DNA from: an uncultured Chlamydiaceae bacterium
Lineage (GTDB): Bacteria; Chlamydiota; Chlamydiia; Chlamydiales; Parachlamydiaceae
Assembly: GCA_945957185.1 (NCBI GenBank)
Contig: CAMFKA010000039.1
Span: 1 to 12,020, forward strand
Reading direction: 5' to 3'
DNA length: 12,020 bases
Shown: one piece after another, positions 1 to 7,165 of the stretch
Layout of the letters: each line of letters opens with the position of its first letter
Position numbering within the stretch: the first letter of the stretch is position 1
Position numbers and translations under genes: made by a program
Notes under the pieces: model-generated
Seen by the model: the letters and a program-made list of their open reading frames with translations, nothing else
Database searches by the model: none
Told to the model about the DNA's origin: nothing

Positions 1-476
1 CTTGTAAAGCTGTTGCTGATTTGATCACAGCGATTGCGAAGGGGCTTTGGTCGGGTGTCAGATTTGTCGCCAGCGGAATTGCATCTGGAGCAAAAGCTGT
101 GTGGCACGTAACGGCTGCAGCGGCTCATTGGGTGTACATAAATCTTATCTATCCCATCTATAGTAAAATGTTGGTTCCAGTATTCCAGTTCGCAAAAAAT
201 GTTTGTGTTGGAGCTGTAAAACTCGTGGCGCGGGGAGCGTTAAATACTGCACAGTTTTTGAACACGTATGTTGTTCAACCGATTAGCGCTGGCCTAACAG
301 CATTGGCAAACCTGATCAGCGCTTTATTCCAAACTATTTATCACTCGGTTCTTATTCCGGGATTAGAATCGGCGCGGCAAGCGTTTATCTCGTTGGGAAA
401 CGTCATCGGTGAGCTTAGAGCAGAATTAGCAGAAACGGCGGTGTCTACATGGCAACGCGTAGCAGGGGTATTCTAA
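1..476 (+). CDS. C-terminal part of a hydrophobic, repeat-like protein of unknown function (5' end outside window)
   Basis: The frame is open from base 3 to the TAA at 474-476, so the gene starts to the left of the window; the TTG at 21 is only an internal codon. I do not recognise the family. About 157 residues are visible. They are rich in Ala, Val, Leu and aromatic residues, with few charges until the last 30 or so residues, which look amphipathic (GNVIGELRAELAETAVSTW). A loose motif recurs: an aromatic or hydrophobic run with Tyr, then a Pro about five residues later, then a hydrophobic helix. Examples are WVYINLIYPIYSKM, FLNTYVVQPISAGL and FQTIYHSVLIPGLES. This suggests helical repeats that lie on or in a membrane. 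It converges on the minus-strand ATPase gene across about 104 bp. Membrane association is inferred from composition only. Confidence 0.6.
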   Translation, partial: CKAVADLITAIAKGLWSGVRFVASGIASGAKAVWHVTAAAAHWVYINLIYPIYSKMLVPVFQFAKNVCVGAVKLVARGALNTAQFLNTYVVQPISAGLTALANLISALFQTIYHSVLIPGLESARQAFISLGNVIGELRAELAETAVSTWQRVAGVF

Positions 477-580
477 AAAAGGACGAAGGACATCTAATAT
501 AGAAAGGCTTAAAAATCTTAGCAATTTCATAGAATGTTAACGTCTGATAATCGATGTTATGTATTTTTACAGATCGTCGA

Positions 581-1891
581 TTAATCTGTTGTTTTCAGGA
601 CAAACTTATAAAGAGGTGTCATCGTAATGTGAATCTCATCAACTGTCAGTTCCAGCTCCTCATCTGCTGTGATAATAGTGCCGGTTGTTAAATTTAATTC
701 TTTAGCAGCTTTTACGATTGCTTGAATTTCCCGGGAACGTGTTTTCTCTGTTTCCAAATCAGCACAAACTTGAATTAATTGTATAACATCCTTCTTTTTA
801 ACGACAAAATCGACTTCCAAATTGGCTTGTGTTTTATAATAATACAGCTCACATCCCCTTCGCTTCAATTCCAAGAAAACAGCATTTTCAAATAACCTTC
901 CCCTATTTTCTGAAAATTTAAAAGCAATACTGTTGACCATTCCTGTATCAATGGAATAGATCTTTTTTTCAGATCGAATCTGCTGTTTTAAGGAAAAGGA
1001 AAATTTATCCAGTTCAAACAAGAGGTTCGCGTCAGAACATGCGACAATGTACTCTTTAATTGTTTTTTCATTAAGATTGAAGATTTTTGCTAAACTGGAG
1101 TAAGTGAAAAGAGTTCCTATATGCGAAGTGAGATAATAAAAGAGACGTTCCAGCTCGATCGGTTTTTTAATATTTAGTCTCGTGCAAACATCCTGAAGGA
1201 GAATTGTTTTCGCATAGGCATTTAAAATATCATACGCTGATGTTGTATCGTCATTTAATGCGACTTCAGGGAATCCCCCATACTGCAAAAACGTGTCGAT
1301 TACAGCTCTCAACCTATGACGATGTTTTGACACGATAATGGCATTTGAAGGGTCAATTTTTGTTGTATCTTTGATTAGCTCCAAAAAAGATAATGGATAC
1401 ACCTCTACCGGCAATGTTCTTCCTGATAGAAGCGTAAGAAGTTCATGTGACATCAAGAATGAATTAGAACCCGTAATCACAAACTTCACATTTTTTTGTT
1501 CGTAGTGTGCCTTCACAAAAATAGGCCAGCCTGAAAAAAATTGAATCTCATCGAGAAAGCAATAAATTTTACCTTTTGGGTTGGTGATTTTCTGATAATC
1601 TTCGAATATTTTTTCTAAGTATTTCACATCATTTGAATATTGGGCAAAATAAGGGTGCTCTAGGTTAAGAAACAGAATGTTTTTGGGATTGATTTGGTGA
1701 TTATCGATCAAAAAGTGGATGAGTTGCTTAAGCAAAGTGCTTTTTCCCGCGCGGCGTACGCCTGTGACTGAAATAACATGCGGGAGTGGTAAATACTCCG
1801 TCAGTTTTTGAAAACAATCTCTTGGAACCCCTTGAGCGAATCTTTTGTCTTCCCATTGGGGATTTTGTTCAATCAACACATCTTCAAACAT
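581..1891 (-). CDS. AAA ATPase with C-terminal DUF4143-type domain
   Basis: Predicted P-loop ATPase of the family that pairs an AAA domain with a C-terminal DUF4143 nuclease-like domain; the cellular role of the family is poorly defined. Counting from ATG 1891 (436 residues): Walker A GVRRAGKST at about 44-52, Walker B hydrophobics followed by DEIQ at about 114-117, a sensor-like ITGSNS at about 139-144, and SGR at about 156-158. The C-terminal part contains GRLFENAVFLELKRRG, then ANLEVDFVV and LIQVCADL, the usual E...EVDF...Q arrangement of this domain, resembling the PD-(D/E)XK fold. Length is normal for the family and no disruption is seen. The reading frame also allows TTG at 1897, two codons earlier. 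I prefer ATG 1891, which is preceded by GGAAAA as a modest ribosome site. It appears monocistronic, with its own promoter inside an inverted repeat. Such genes are patchily distributed and often thought mobile. Confidence 0.9.
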   Translation of the reverse strand: MFEDVLIEQNPQWEDKRFAQGVPRDCFQKLTEYLPLPHVISVTGVRRAGKSTLLKQLIHFLIDNHQINPKNILFLNLEHPYFAQYSNDVKYLEKIFEDYQKITNPKGKIYCFLDEIQFFSGWPIFVKAHYEQKNVKFVITGSNSFLMSHELLTLLSGRTLPVEVYPLSFLELIKDTTKIDPSNAIIVSKHRHRLRAVIDTFLQYGGFPEVALNDDTTSAYDILNAYAKTILLQDVCTRLNIKKPIELERLFYYLTSHIGTLFTYSSLAKIFNLNEKTIKEYIVACSDANLLFELDKFSFSLKQQIRSEKKIYSIDTGMVNSIAFKFSENRGRLFENAVFLELKRRGCELYYYKTQANLEVDFVVKKKDVIQLIQVCADLETEKTRSREIQAIVKAAKELNLTTGTIITADEELELTVDEIHITMTPLYKFVLKTTD

Positions 1892-1896
1892 AATCA

Positions 1897-1954
1897 ATTT
1901 TCCGTAACATGTTCCGGTAATTCACCACTTTTACCGTATTATATTCCGGAAAAT
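1897..1954. promoter_or_regulatory. 24-bp-arm imperfect inverted repeat overlapping the ATPase promoter (operator candidate)
   Basis: The left arm 1897-1920 and right arm 1931-1954 are inverted copies matching at 18 of 24 positions, with outer blocks ATTTTCCG/CGGAAAAT and inner blocks CGGTAA/TTACCG, around a 10-base loop. The element contains four variants of a TTCCG(G)(T/A)AA-like box, one of them the perfect palindrome TTCCGGAA. It ends five bases before the ATG at 1891 and covers the -10 box and most of the promoter spacer. A transcript from this promoter would start near the loop, so the RNA would hold only one arm. That favours a DNA-level protein site over an RNA hairpin. Binding by a repressor, possibly autoregulation, is inference. 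Confidence 0.55.
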
Positions 1955-1967
1955 TATTTTTTGTCAA
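1938..1967 (-). promoter_or_regulatory. Consensus sigma-70-type promoter of the DUF4143 ATPase gene
   Basis: On the minus strand a perfect TTGACA (1967-1962) and a perfect TATAAT (1943-1938) are separated by 18 bp, 47 bases upstream of the ATG at 1891. The -10 lies in the right arm of the inverted repeat, and the TTCCGGAA palindrome occupies the spacer next to it. A promoter this strong under a palindromic site suggests tight repression of a gene that would otherwise be highly expressed. Confidence 0.7.
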
Positions 1968-2082
1968 TGGGTGACAGGTTAAATCCACAGTTCCTCTAAC
2001 ACCTTCCATCAAATTCTCTTTTATTTAATTAATAATTATTTTAATTTTAAAACAGATAAGCAAATTAATCTGGAGGGTTAAA

Positions 2083-2673
2083 ATGTCAGTAGGTTTAATT
2101 CTATTAGCCATCATTGTTATTCTAGCATTGTATGCCATAGGCCTTTACAACAAACTTGTCAGCCTTCGAAATATGGTCAAAAACGCGTGGAGCCAAATCG
2201 ACGTGCAGCTCCAACGTCGCTACGACTTAATCCCCAATCTTATCGAAACCGTTAAGGGTTACATGGGCTACGAAAAAGGAACCCTTGAAGCTGTTGTAAA
2301 TGCTCGTAATCAAGCACTTGCAGCGTTAAAATCGCTTAACAACGCCGGCGGACCCACAGAAGGCAGCCTCAAAGAACTTGTCGCAGCAGAACAAACCCTA
2401 AAATCAGGCGTTGGTCAAATTTTCGCTTTAGCGGAAAATTACCCCGAACTAAAAGCCAACGAAACCGTGCTCCGCTTACAGGAAGAATTGGCTACTACAG
2501 AGAATAAAATCGCTTTTGCGCGTCAAGCTTACAACGACCAAGCCATGATCTACAACACCGCTCAACAGCAATTTCCAGCAGTCTTAGTCGCATCCTTCTT
2601 GGGTCACCACCCTGCCGACCTTTTTGAAGTGAAGGAAGATGAAGTGAAAAAACCTGTAAAAGTGGCATTCTAG
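2083..2673 (+). CDS. lemA: LemA family membrane protein
   Basis: LemA family protein of 196 residues, a typical length. Residues about 4-22 form one hydrophobic N-terminal membrane anchor (GLILLAIIVILALYAIGLY). The family signature follows directly: YNKLVSLRNMVKNAWSQIDV, then QRRYDLIPNLIETVKGYMGYE, and later a helical segment with LRLQEELATTENKIAFARQAYND, all hallmark positions of LemA. The bulk is expected to be a helical bundle outside the cytoplasm. The molecular role is not settled; the family often sits beside M48 membrane proteases, as here, and is thought to work with them at the envelope. The start ATG is well supported by GGAGG at 2072-2076, seven bases upstream. The A+T-rich stretch at about 2020-2060 probably carries the operon promoter, but I could not pick convincing boxes. 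Confidence 0.93.
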   Translation: MSVGLILLAIIVILALYAIGLYNKLVSLRNMVKNAWSQIDVQLQRRYDLIPNLIETVKGYMGYEKGTLEAVVNARNQALAALKSLNNAGGPTEGSLKELVAAEQTLKSGVGQIFALAENYPELKANETVLRLQEELATTENKIAFARQAYNDQAMIYNTAQQQFPAVLVASFLGHHPADLFEVKEDEVKKPVKVAF

Positions 2674-2674
2674 C

Positions 2675-3691
2675 ATGGCGTTTAACTTTTGGGAAGCGCA
2701 GCGGAAAGCGCGTTCGAAAACAACACTTTATGTTGTGCTTTTCCTATTACTGACCATACTGGTCTCGTGGGGAGTTGAAGTCTTTATCTCTGCATTTGAG
2801 GAGATGAATTACGACCCCAGAGACCCCTACGCCTCCCCTGACCCTGCCCTGCCCTTCTACGGCCCTCTTTTTGGATTGGTGACGATAGGAATCGCCGGAT
2901 TTCATTACTTGATGTACTCGTCGCAAGGTGGAGGGTACGTTGCCGAGTCGATGGGATGTAAACAGGTCTCCCCTAACACCTCCAATTTTAAAGAGCAACA
3001 GCTCATGAATGTGGTGCAGGAGATGGCCATAGCCTCCGGCAAGCCGATGCCGAAGGTGTACATCATTCCAGCAAAAGAGATCAACGCCTTCGCTGCCGGC
3101 ATATCACCTGAAAGTGCTGCTATCGCAGTTTCTGTGGGAGCATTAGAAACTTTAAATCGAGAAGAGCTCCAAGGGGTTGTCGCGCATGAGTTCGGTCACA
3201 TCTACAACGGCGACATGAAGATCAGTCTTCGACTAGCGGCGATGGTGATGGCTTATTCGTTCATCTTATATATCGGACTTCGCATCTTGCAATTTTCTAG
3301 CTACTCTCGTCGCGGAGACGACAGAAACGGCAACGCGCAAGTGGTGATAGCGGTAGCCTTCACACTTGGCGGTGCGTTGATGTGGATTTTTGGATCTATC
3401 CTTAAGGCGTGCGTCAGCAGAGAGCGGGAATACCTCGCCGACGCTTGTGCGGTGCAGTTCACTCGATCCCCTGAAGGGATTGCGGGAGCGCTCCGAAAGA
3501 TTGCGAAGTCTCACGCTAACGACATGCCGGCGATGGGATCGAGCTACTCTCACTTATATATCGAAGACCACTCGGCCTTTAGCTCCATTTTTGCTACCCA
3601 CCCCCCTATCGAAGAGAGGATCGCAGCGATAGAGGCGATGGCGTATCTCCCTGAGGAGTGGAAAAAGGATATTATACCGAAAAACCCTTAA
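2675..3691 (+). CDS. htpX: M48 family membrane zinc metalloprotease, HtpX-like
   Basis: Predicted membrane-bound zinc endopeptidase of the M48B (HtpX) type, which degrades misfolded or damaged membrane proteins with its active site facing the cytoplasm. Of 338 residues, hydrophobic segments lie at about 18-40 and 62-82, the substrate-site-like INAFAAG is at 136-142, and the catalytic HEFGH is at 171-175 (two zinc His, Glu172 catalytic). Two more membrane segments are at about 186-206 and 222-244. The third zinc ligand is expected to be Glu252 in EREYLADACA, with Asp256 supporting. A THPPIEERI motif at 308-316 is typical of the family's C-terminus. All key residues are present. The first pair of helices is separated by an unusually Pro/Asp-rich loop (about 43-62). 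It starts one base after the lemA stop and has no clear ribosome site of its own, implying translational coupling. Its last codons have a near copy at 5883-5913. Confidence 0.9.
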   Translation: MAFNFWEAQRKARSKTTLYVVLFLLLTILVSWGVEVFISAFEEMNYDPRDPYASPDPALPFYGPLFGLVTIGIAGFHYLMYSSQGGGYVAESMGCKQVSPNTSNFKEQQLMNVVQEMAIASGKPMPKVYIIPAKEINAFAAGISPESAAIAVSVGALETLNREELQGVVAHEFGHIYNGDMKISLRLAAMVMAYSFILYIGLRILQFSSYSRRGDDRNGNAQVVIAVAFTLGGALMWIFGSILKACVSREREYLADACAVQFTRSPEGIAGALRKIAKSHANDMPAMGSSYSHLYIEDHSAFSSIFATHPPIEERIAAIEAMAYLPEEWKKDIIPKNP

Positions 3692-3794
3692 AAATTGGAT
3701 TTTGAAGGTGTTTCGTTATGCTCGAACTCTCGAACCTGATTACCCTCTTTTTACAGACACTTCCCGTATAAATAATTAATTTTAGATTAGTTTT

Positions 3795-3823
3795 TTGATA
3801 AAAACAGCACAAACATATAAAAT
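3795..3823 (+). promoter_or_regulatory. Putative sigma-70-type promoter for the orphan gene at 3858
   Basis: TTGATA at 3795-3800 and TAAAAT at 3818-3823 are separated by 17 bp, a near-consensus arrangement 34 bases before the start ATG. It lies in the 166-bp gap after the protease gene, where I found no hairpin plus T-run terminator. The downstream gene is therefore likely transcribed independently, though read-through from lemA-htpX cannot be excluded. Confidence 0.5.
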
Positions 3824-3857
3824 AAAGAAGAAAGGTTAATAGTTTTGAGGTTTTATT

Positions 3858-5828
3858 ATGAGTAGCATAAACCCAAGTTTCAATCCTGACAGAGAGTTGT
3901 TTGCAAGCTCATCACAAGCTCGTTCTCCCGCGAAGAGCTTATCTATAAGCACAGATATAATCGCTAAATTAATAAAAGTTGATCCAGCTATAAAACACAC
4001 AGACAAAGACTTTGAAATTGAAGTCCATCTACTAAACACAAAGGCAAAGCAACTTGGAAATGAAGATGTAGAACTAATTCTAATTGCAAAGCGGGCATTA
4101 AAATTGGGAATAGTCTATGACAAAAATTCCAAATTGTTTGCAGTAGGCACAAAAGACGAAATTGAAAATCAACGTCAAGAATTTAAAAAACAGGGAACAG
4201 AAGAAGTAATTAATGAATTAAAACAAAATTTATTTTCTACAGACAACAAAGACCACCATGATTTTTATCAAGAACTGAGTGAAATAGAGGATCTTGATGA
4301 AAAATTAAATAAATTTTTATTGTTTTACATAGAAAAAACTCAGCAAGCTAAGGGTTCCTCTTTTGTCTCTTTAGGTTACATAGATAACAGTATTCATAAA
4401 AGTCTAATCGATTTAGATGGTTATTTTTCCCCTAGCCTTGCTTTAATGACTACTTTGATTCAATCAAATCTGTTAGAAACAACAAAAAACATAATCGGAA
4501 ATCGGAGAATACCTATAGATTTTGCTTTAAAAACACTACTAAATTGTAATGTTCAAGATAATCAATCATTGCATTCCTTTTACAGAAACATTCAAAACAC
4601 ATCTGGATTAAATTTTCACGCTAAAAAAGATGAATTTATAAAACAATTAATCCCAGTTATCGGAAAAGAAAGTTCATTTGAACGGCGATTAGAGATGGCT
4701 CAAGAATTGAACGAACATTATCCCGATATTGTTGCGGGTGGCATTCTTTCATTATTCACGGATGAAGAATTAATTAAACATCATGACACAGCAATGAATC
4801 TTTTTCGAACAGGTTTTGAGGGATGTACAAACACAAAACAAAAGTCATATCTAGAAAAAGTTGAGATGTACTTAAAAGATCTTACCTATCGACAAGACCC
4901 CAAAAATTCTAAACATGAAAAAGATTCTCCAGGTTACCGGTGTTTGGGCGCTATTTCACATGATGATGGAAGGTTAGAATGGGTATTTAGATTAAACGAT
5001 GAATACACCTATAATTTTGAACGACCGAATTCCACTATTATCAGAGGAGCAATATCTGATAATCATGAAAAACGATATAAAGAAGATTTTCCGGCAGTTA
5101 GTCAATTAAATTTCGAAAATTCAAACGTTAATCTTCAAATCCTTGGCTTTAGAGATGAACGGGGCGATAGCGGAAACTTCGTCACCTTTCCAGATCCCAA
5201 CAATTTTATAGAGCATAAAGACAAAACTCTGCAACTATTGCCCGATCAGATTAGCCGAGATCGGCTCAGTGTTCTGAACGTTGGTGTATTAAATGGGATT
5301 GTTTCACCTGATGAATTCAATGAGATGGTAAAGAAACATCATGTCGTTGTGTCTAATAAAGAGGGTTTTGATCATGATGCCGCAATCCATCTTTTTCCGA
5401 CGATTGATGTAATACTTAATTCTGAAACTGATCATTTTTGCAACATCATGGAAAAAGCAGTTGATAATTACACGAAATATGAAAATTTTATATTAAATAA
5501 AATGCGTGCTAATAATAATCGTGAAAACGAGTGGAAGTTAAATGCTTTGCTGTTGGCTTCTCGGTTTTATCTCGATTTTATTACCGCTTATGATGACATC
5601 GGTGAAAGAGAAGAGATTAATGATGAAACTATGATTGGTTACTTTACATTTACGTTAAATCTTGATTCATTCTGGATCGCATACAAGAAAGAATATGGGG
5701 AGTTAGAAAATAGTCCTGATGTTGAACAAATTTACAAAACGTTAAGAAAGCGAAAAAAGAGTCCTGATGTTGAACAAATTATTGAACTGTTAAAAGAGCT
5801 AGAAAACAATTCAAGTGTTCAAATTTGA
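3858..5828 (+). CDS. Unrecognised 656-residue protein, A+T-rich gene
   Basis: I do not recognise this protein. The start is supported by GAGG at 3847-3850, seven bases before the ATG, and an upstream promoter. It looks soluble: no signal peptide or membrane segment is evident. The N-terminus (about 1-30) is polar and Ser/Pro-rich (SSINPSFNPDRELFASSSQ), as in many secreted effectors of host-associated bacteria, but that is weak evidence. Most of the rest looks alpha-helical and charged. A middle part (about 355-450) richer in aromatic and beta-prone residues includes RCLGAISHDDGRLEWVF and LQILGFRDERGDSGNFV. Near the C-terminus the sequence SPDVEQI occurs twice, 16 residues apart, before a Lys/Glu-rich end. 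Base composition is clearly more A+T-rich than htpX upstream, which fits horizontal acquisition. In the same frame, beyond the TGA, 34 more codons run to a TAG and contain an HtpX-like tail. Confidence 0.8.
   Translation: MSSINPSFNPDRELFASSSQARSPAKSLSISTDIIAKLIKVDPAIKHTDKDFEIEVHLLNTKAKQLGNEDVELILIAKRALKLGIVYDKNSKLFAVGTKDEIENQRQEFKKQGTEEVINELKQNLFSTDNKDHHDFYQELSEIEDLDEKLNKFLLFYIEKTQQAKGSSFVSLGYIDNSIHKSLIDLDGYFSPSLALMTTLIQSNLLETTKNIIGNRRIPIDFALKTLLNCNVQDNQSLHSFYRNIQNTSGLNFHAKKDEFIKQLIPVIGKESSFERRLEMAQELNEHYPDIVAGGILSLFTDEELIKHHDTAMNLFRTGFEGCTNTKQKSYLEKVEMYLKDLTYRQDPKNSKHEKDSPGYRCLGAISHDDGRLEWVFRLNDEYTYNFERPNSTIIRGAISDNHEKRYKEDFPAVSQLNFENSNVNLQILGFRDERGDSGNFVTFPDPNNFIEHKDKTLQLLPDQISRDRLSVLNVGVLNGIVSPDEFNEMVKKHHVVVSNKEGFDHDAAIHLFPTIDVILNSETDHFCNIMEKAVDNYTKYENFILNKMRANNNRENEWKLNALLLASRFYLDFITAYDDIGEREEINDETMIGYFTFTLNLDSFWIAYKKEYGELENSPDVEQIYKTLRKRKKSPDVEQIIELLKELENNSSVQI
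5712..5780 (+). repeat. In-frame tandem duplication, 48-bp period, near the 3' end of the orphan gene
   Basis: An exact 21-base direct repeat occurs at 5712-5732 and 5760-5780, both encoding SPDVEQI in frame, offset 48 bp (16 codons). The rest of the two units is only loosely similar (YKTLRKRKK against IELLKELEN). The exact DNA match suggests a recent duplication by slippage or recombination that preserved the frame. Confidence 0.85.
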
Positions 5829-5933
5829 CCCTCTTGCACTCTTCAAGAACTGGGGCTCGTCACCCGCAAACCAATGCCGACATATCTCCCGGAAGAGTGG
5901 AAAAGGGATATTAACTCGAGCTCCCAGGCGTAG
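5829..5933 (+). pseudogene. Relic resembling the HtpX-like C-terminal tail
   Basis: Directly after the orphan's TGA, in the same frame, 34 codons run to TAG 5931-5933 and end in PMPTYLPEEWKRDI. The protease gene ends in AMAYLPEEWKKDI. At DNA level 5883-5913 matches 3644-3674 at 28 of 31 bases, and the three differences are two silent changes plus one Lys/Arg change. That pattern points to a tail that evolved under coding constraint before being stranded here. There is no start codon with a ribosome site that would make this a real gene. The 3' end of the minus-strand LRR gene overlaps it. Alternatives are a tail motif shared by another protein family, or a C-terminal extension reached by TGA read-through. 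Confidence 0.5.
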
Positions 5934-7152
5934 GTGACTCTTCAACGTATAAGCTTTTCACCAACAAATCAAATAAAGTACATGCTTTTCTCATGTGGTT
6001 GTATCGATTAAGTTCGGTGATTCCTTTTACTTTTGTATCGAGATCACATCCCGTGACAAGCCCTAAACGTAAATCTCCAACGGACATTTGTGGCAGCTGA
6101 TCGACTAGATTGGCTCGTGCTTCTACGGAGAACGTGTTTCCACCTAATTCAAGTTTTGTAAGATTTGTATTAAACACTGCGTACTTGATAATGCCTTCAC
6201 ACTGTTTCAAGCCGGCTACATTCAATTTGAGAGTTCTTAATTCCGTCTGAAGCATTAATGTCTCAGACAAATTAGACTCTGAAACATTTTCGAGCCCAAG
6301 CATAGACAGATCCAACTTTGTTAAATAGGGCTTCGACACAAAAACCGATTGTAATTGTTTAATTTCATCATCGTATATGAAATTAGTTGAAAGATTTAAC
6401 GAAGTGAAATTTGTATGGCTAGGTAACGCCTGAGTCAACGCCACACAGCGGTCAACAGGGAGAGCTGCGTTTTCAAGGGAAAAGCTAGTTGTCAACGTTA
6501 ATTGGCTCAGCGTGTATTTTAAACGCTCAAAAATTTCGTCGTTTAAATTTGCGATATGAAACATCCCTCCCAAAGCAAGACGTTCCAATTTTGTAAGCCT
6601 GACAAGAGAATCCAATATACATAGGGTTGTCGCGGGTTCGAAGAAAGCCTGCTGTCCCAGAGATAGCGATCTTAAATTTGTTGCGCCCAGAAAATACGCT
6701 TCGACTTGCGGAAGCGGGAGAGTGTTAAAATGATTCAGAGCACAATCAGGAAGTTTAAGAACTTCTAATTCATGCATTTTATTTATAGCATTCCCTAAAC
6801 GCATAGCAGCTTCTGTGTTTTCTACGGGAGATAGAAATCTGGTTCGTGATAAATTCAAAACGCGAAGTTGTATCTTTTTTACGACAAGGGGGTGTAAGAG
6901 ATCAACCAGATCCACTCCATCCACTCTCTTGATAACCAATTCTTTAAACGAAGGGATGGTGCTAAGGATTTGTCCGATATATTCGAATTGAATAGAGATA
7001 AGTTGTCTATTATTCGATAGATCTAGGCGAACAAGATTTGGAAAGCCGCTCAACCCAACCATATGTTTCCGCCCTTCCGGTGTTGCTCTAATAGGTCTTT
7101 GACTAAAATCTAACGTTCGAGTGGTTGAAGGTAATGCGCTAAGCCAACTCAT
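5911..7152 (-). CDS. Leucine-rich repeat protein, copy A of a tandem pair
   Basis: LRR protein of 413 residues, predicted to form a curved solenoid that binds other proteins; the partner is unknown. Repeat cores LxxLxL are spread through the protein: FPNLVRLDLSNN, LRVLNLSRTRF, LEVLKLPDC, LRSLSLGQQ, LERLALGG, FTSLNLSTN, LTKLDLSMLG, LRTLKLNVAG and LTKLELGGN. The spacing suggests ribonuclease-inhibitor-like repeats of roughly 24-30 residues. No signal peptide, membrane helix or enzymatic domain is apparent. It is paralogous along its whole length to the next gene upstream, from the shared MSWL and RTLDFSQRPI start to a shared NRxNHxxK motif near the end, but it ends in a different Ser/Pro-rich tail (ESPTPGSSS). 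The ATG has AAAGG at 7163-7159, six bases away. It lies 13 bp behind copy B and is probably co-transcribed with it and the transporter. It could be a host-directed effector or a cytoplasmic scaffold. Confidence 0.85.
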   Translation of the reverse strand: MSWLSALPSTTRTLDFSQRPIRATPEGRKHMVGLSGFPNLVRLDLSNNRQLISIQFEYIGQILSTIPSFKELVIKRVDGVDLVDLLHPLVVKKIQLRVLNLSRTRFLSPVENTEAAMRLGNAINKMHELEVLKLPDCALNHFNTLPLPQVEAYFLGATNLRSLSLGQQAFFEPATTLCILDSLVRLTKLERLALGGMFHIANLNDEIFERLKYTLSQLTLTTSFSLENAALPVDRCVALTQALPSHTNFTSLNLSTNFIYDDEIKQLQSVFVSKPYLTKLDLSMLGLENVSESNLSETLMLQTELRTLKLNVAGLKQCEGIIKYAVFNTNLTKLELGGNTFSVEARANLVDQLPQMSVGDLRLGLVTGCDLDTKVKGITELNRYNHMRKACTLFDLLVKSLYVEESPTPGSSS

Positions 7153-7165
7153 AGGACACCTTTTT

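Noticed and set aside
477..580. Shared terminator between the converging genes
   Set aside because: I see no hairpin with an adjacent T-run on either strand in this gap.
1895..1897. TTG start for the ATPase
   Set aside because: An ATG two codons downstream at 1891 has better spacing from GGAAAA and gives a normal N-terminus.
1808..1999. Plus-strand 63-codon open frame
   Set aside because: It is antisense to the ATPase N-terminus and runs through its promoter and inverted repeat, with no family resemblance.
3692..3794. Terminator after the protease gene near CTCGAACTCTCGAAC and the T-run at about 3748-3752
   Set aside because: The CTCGAA elements are direct rather than inverted repeats, so no stable stem precedes the T-run.
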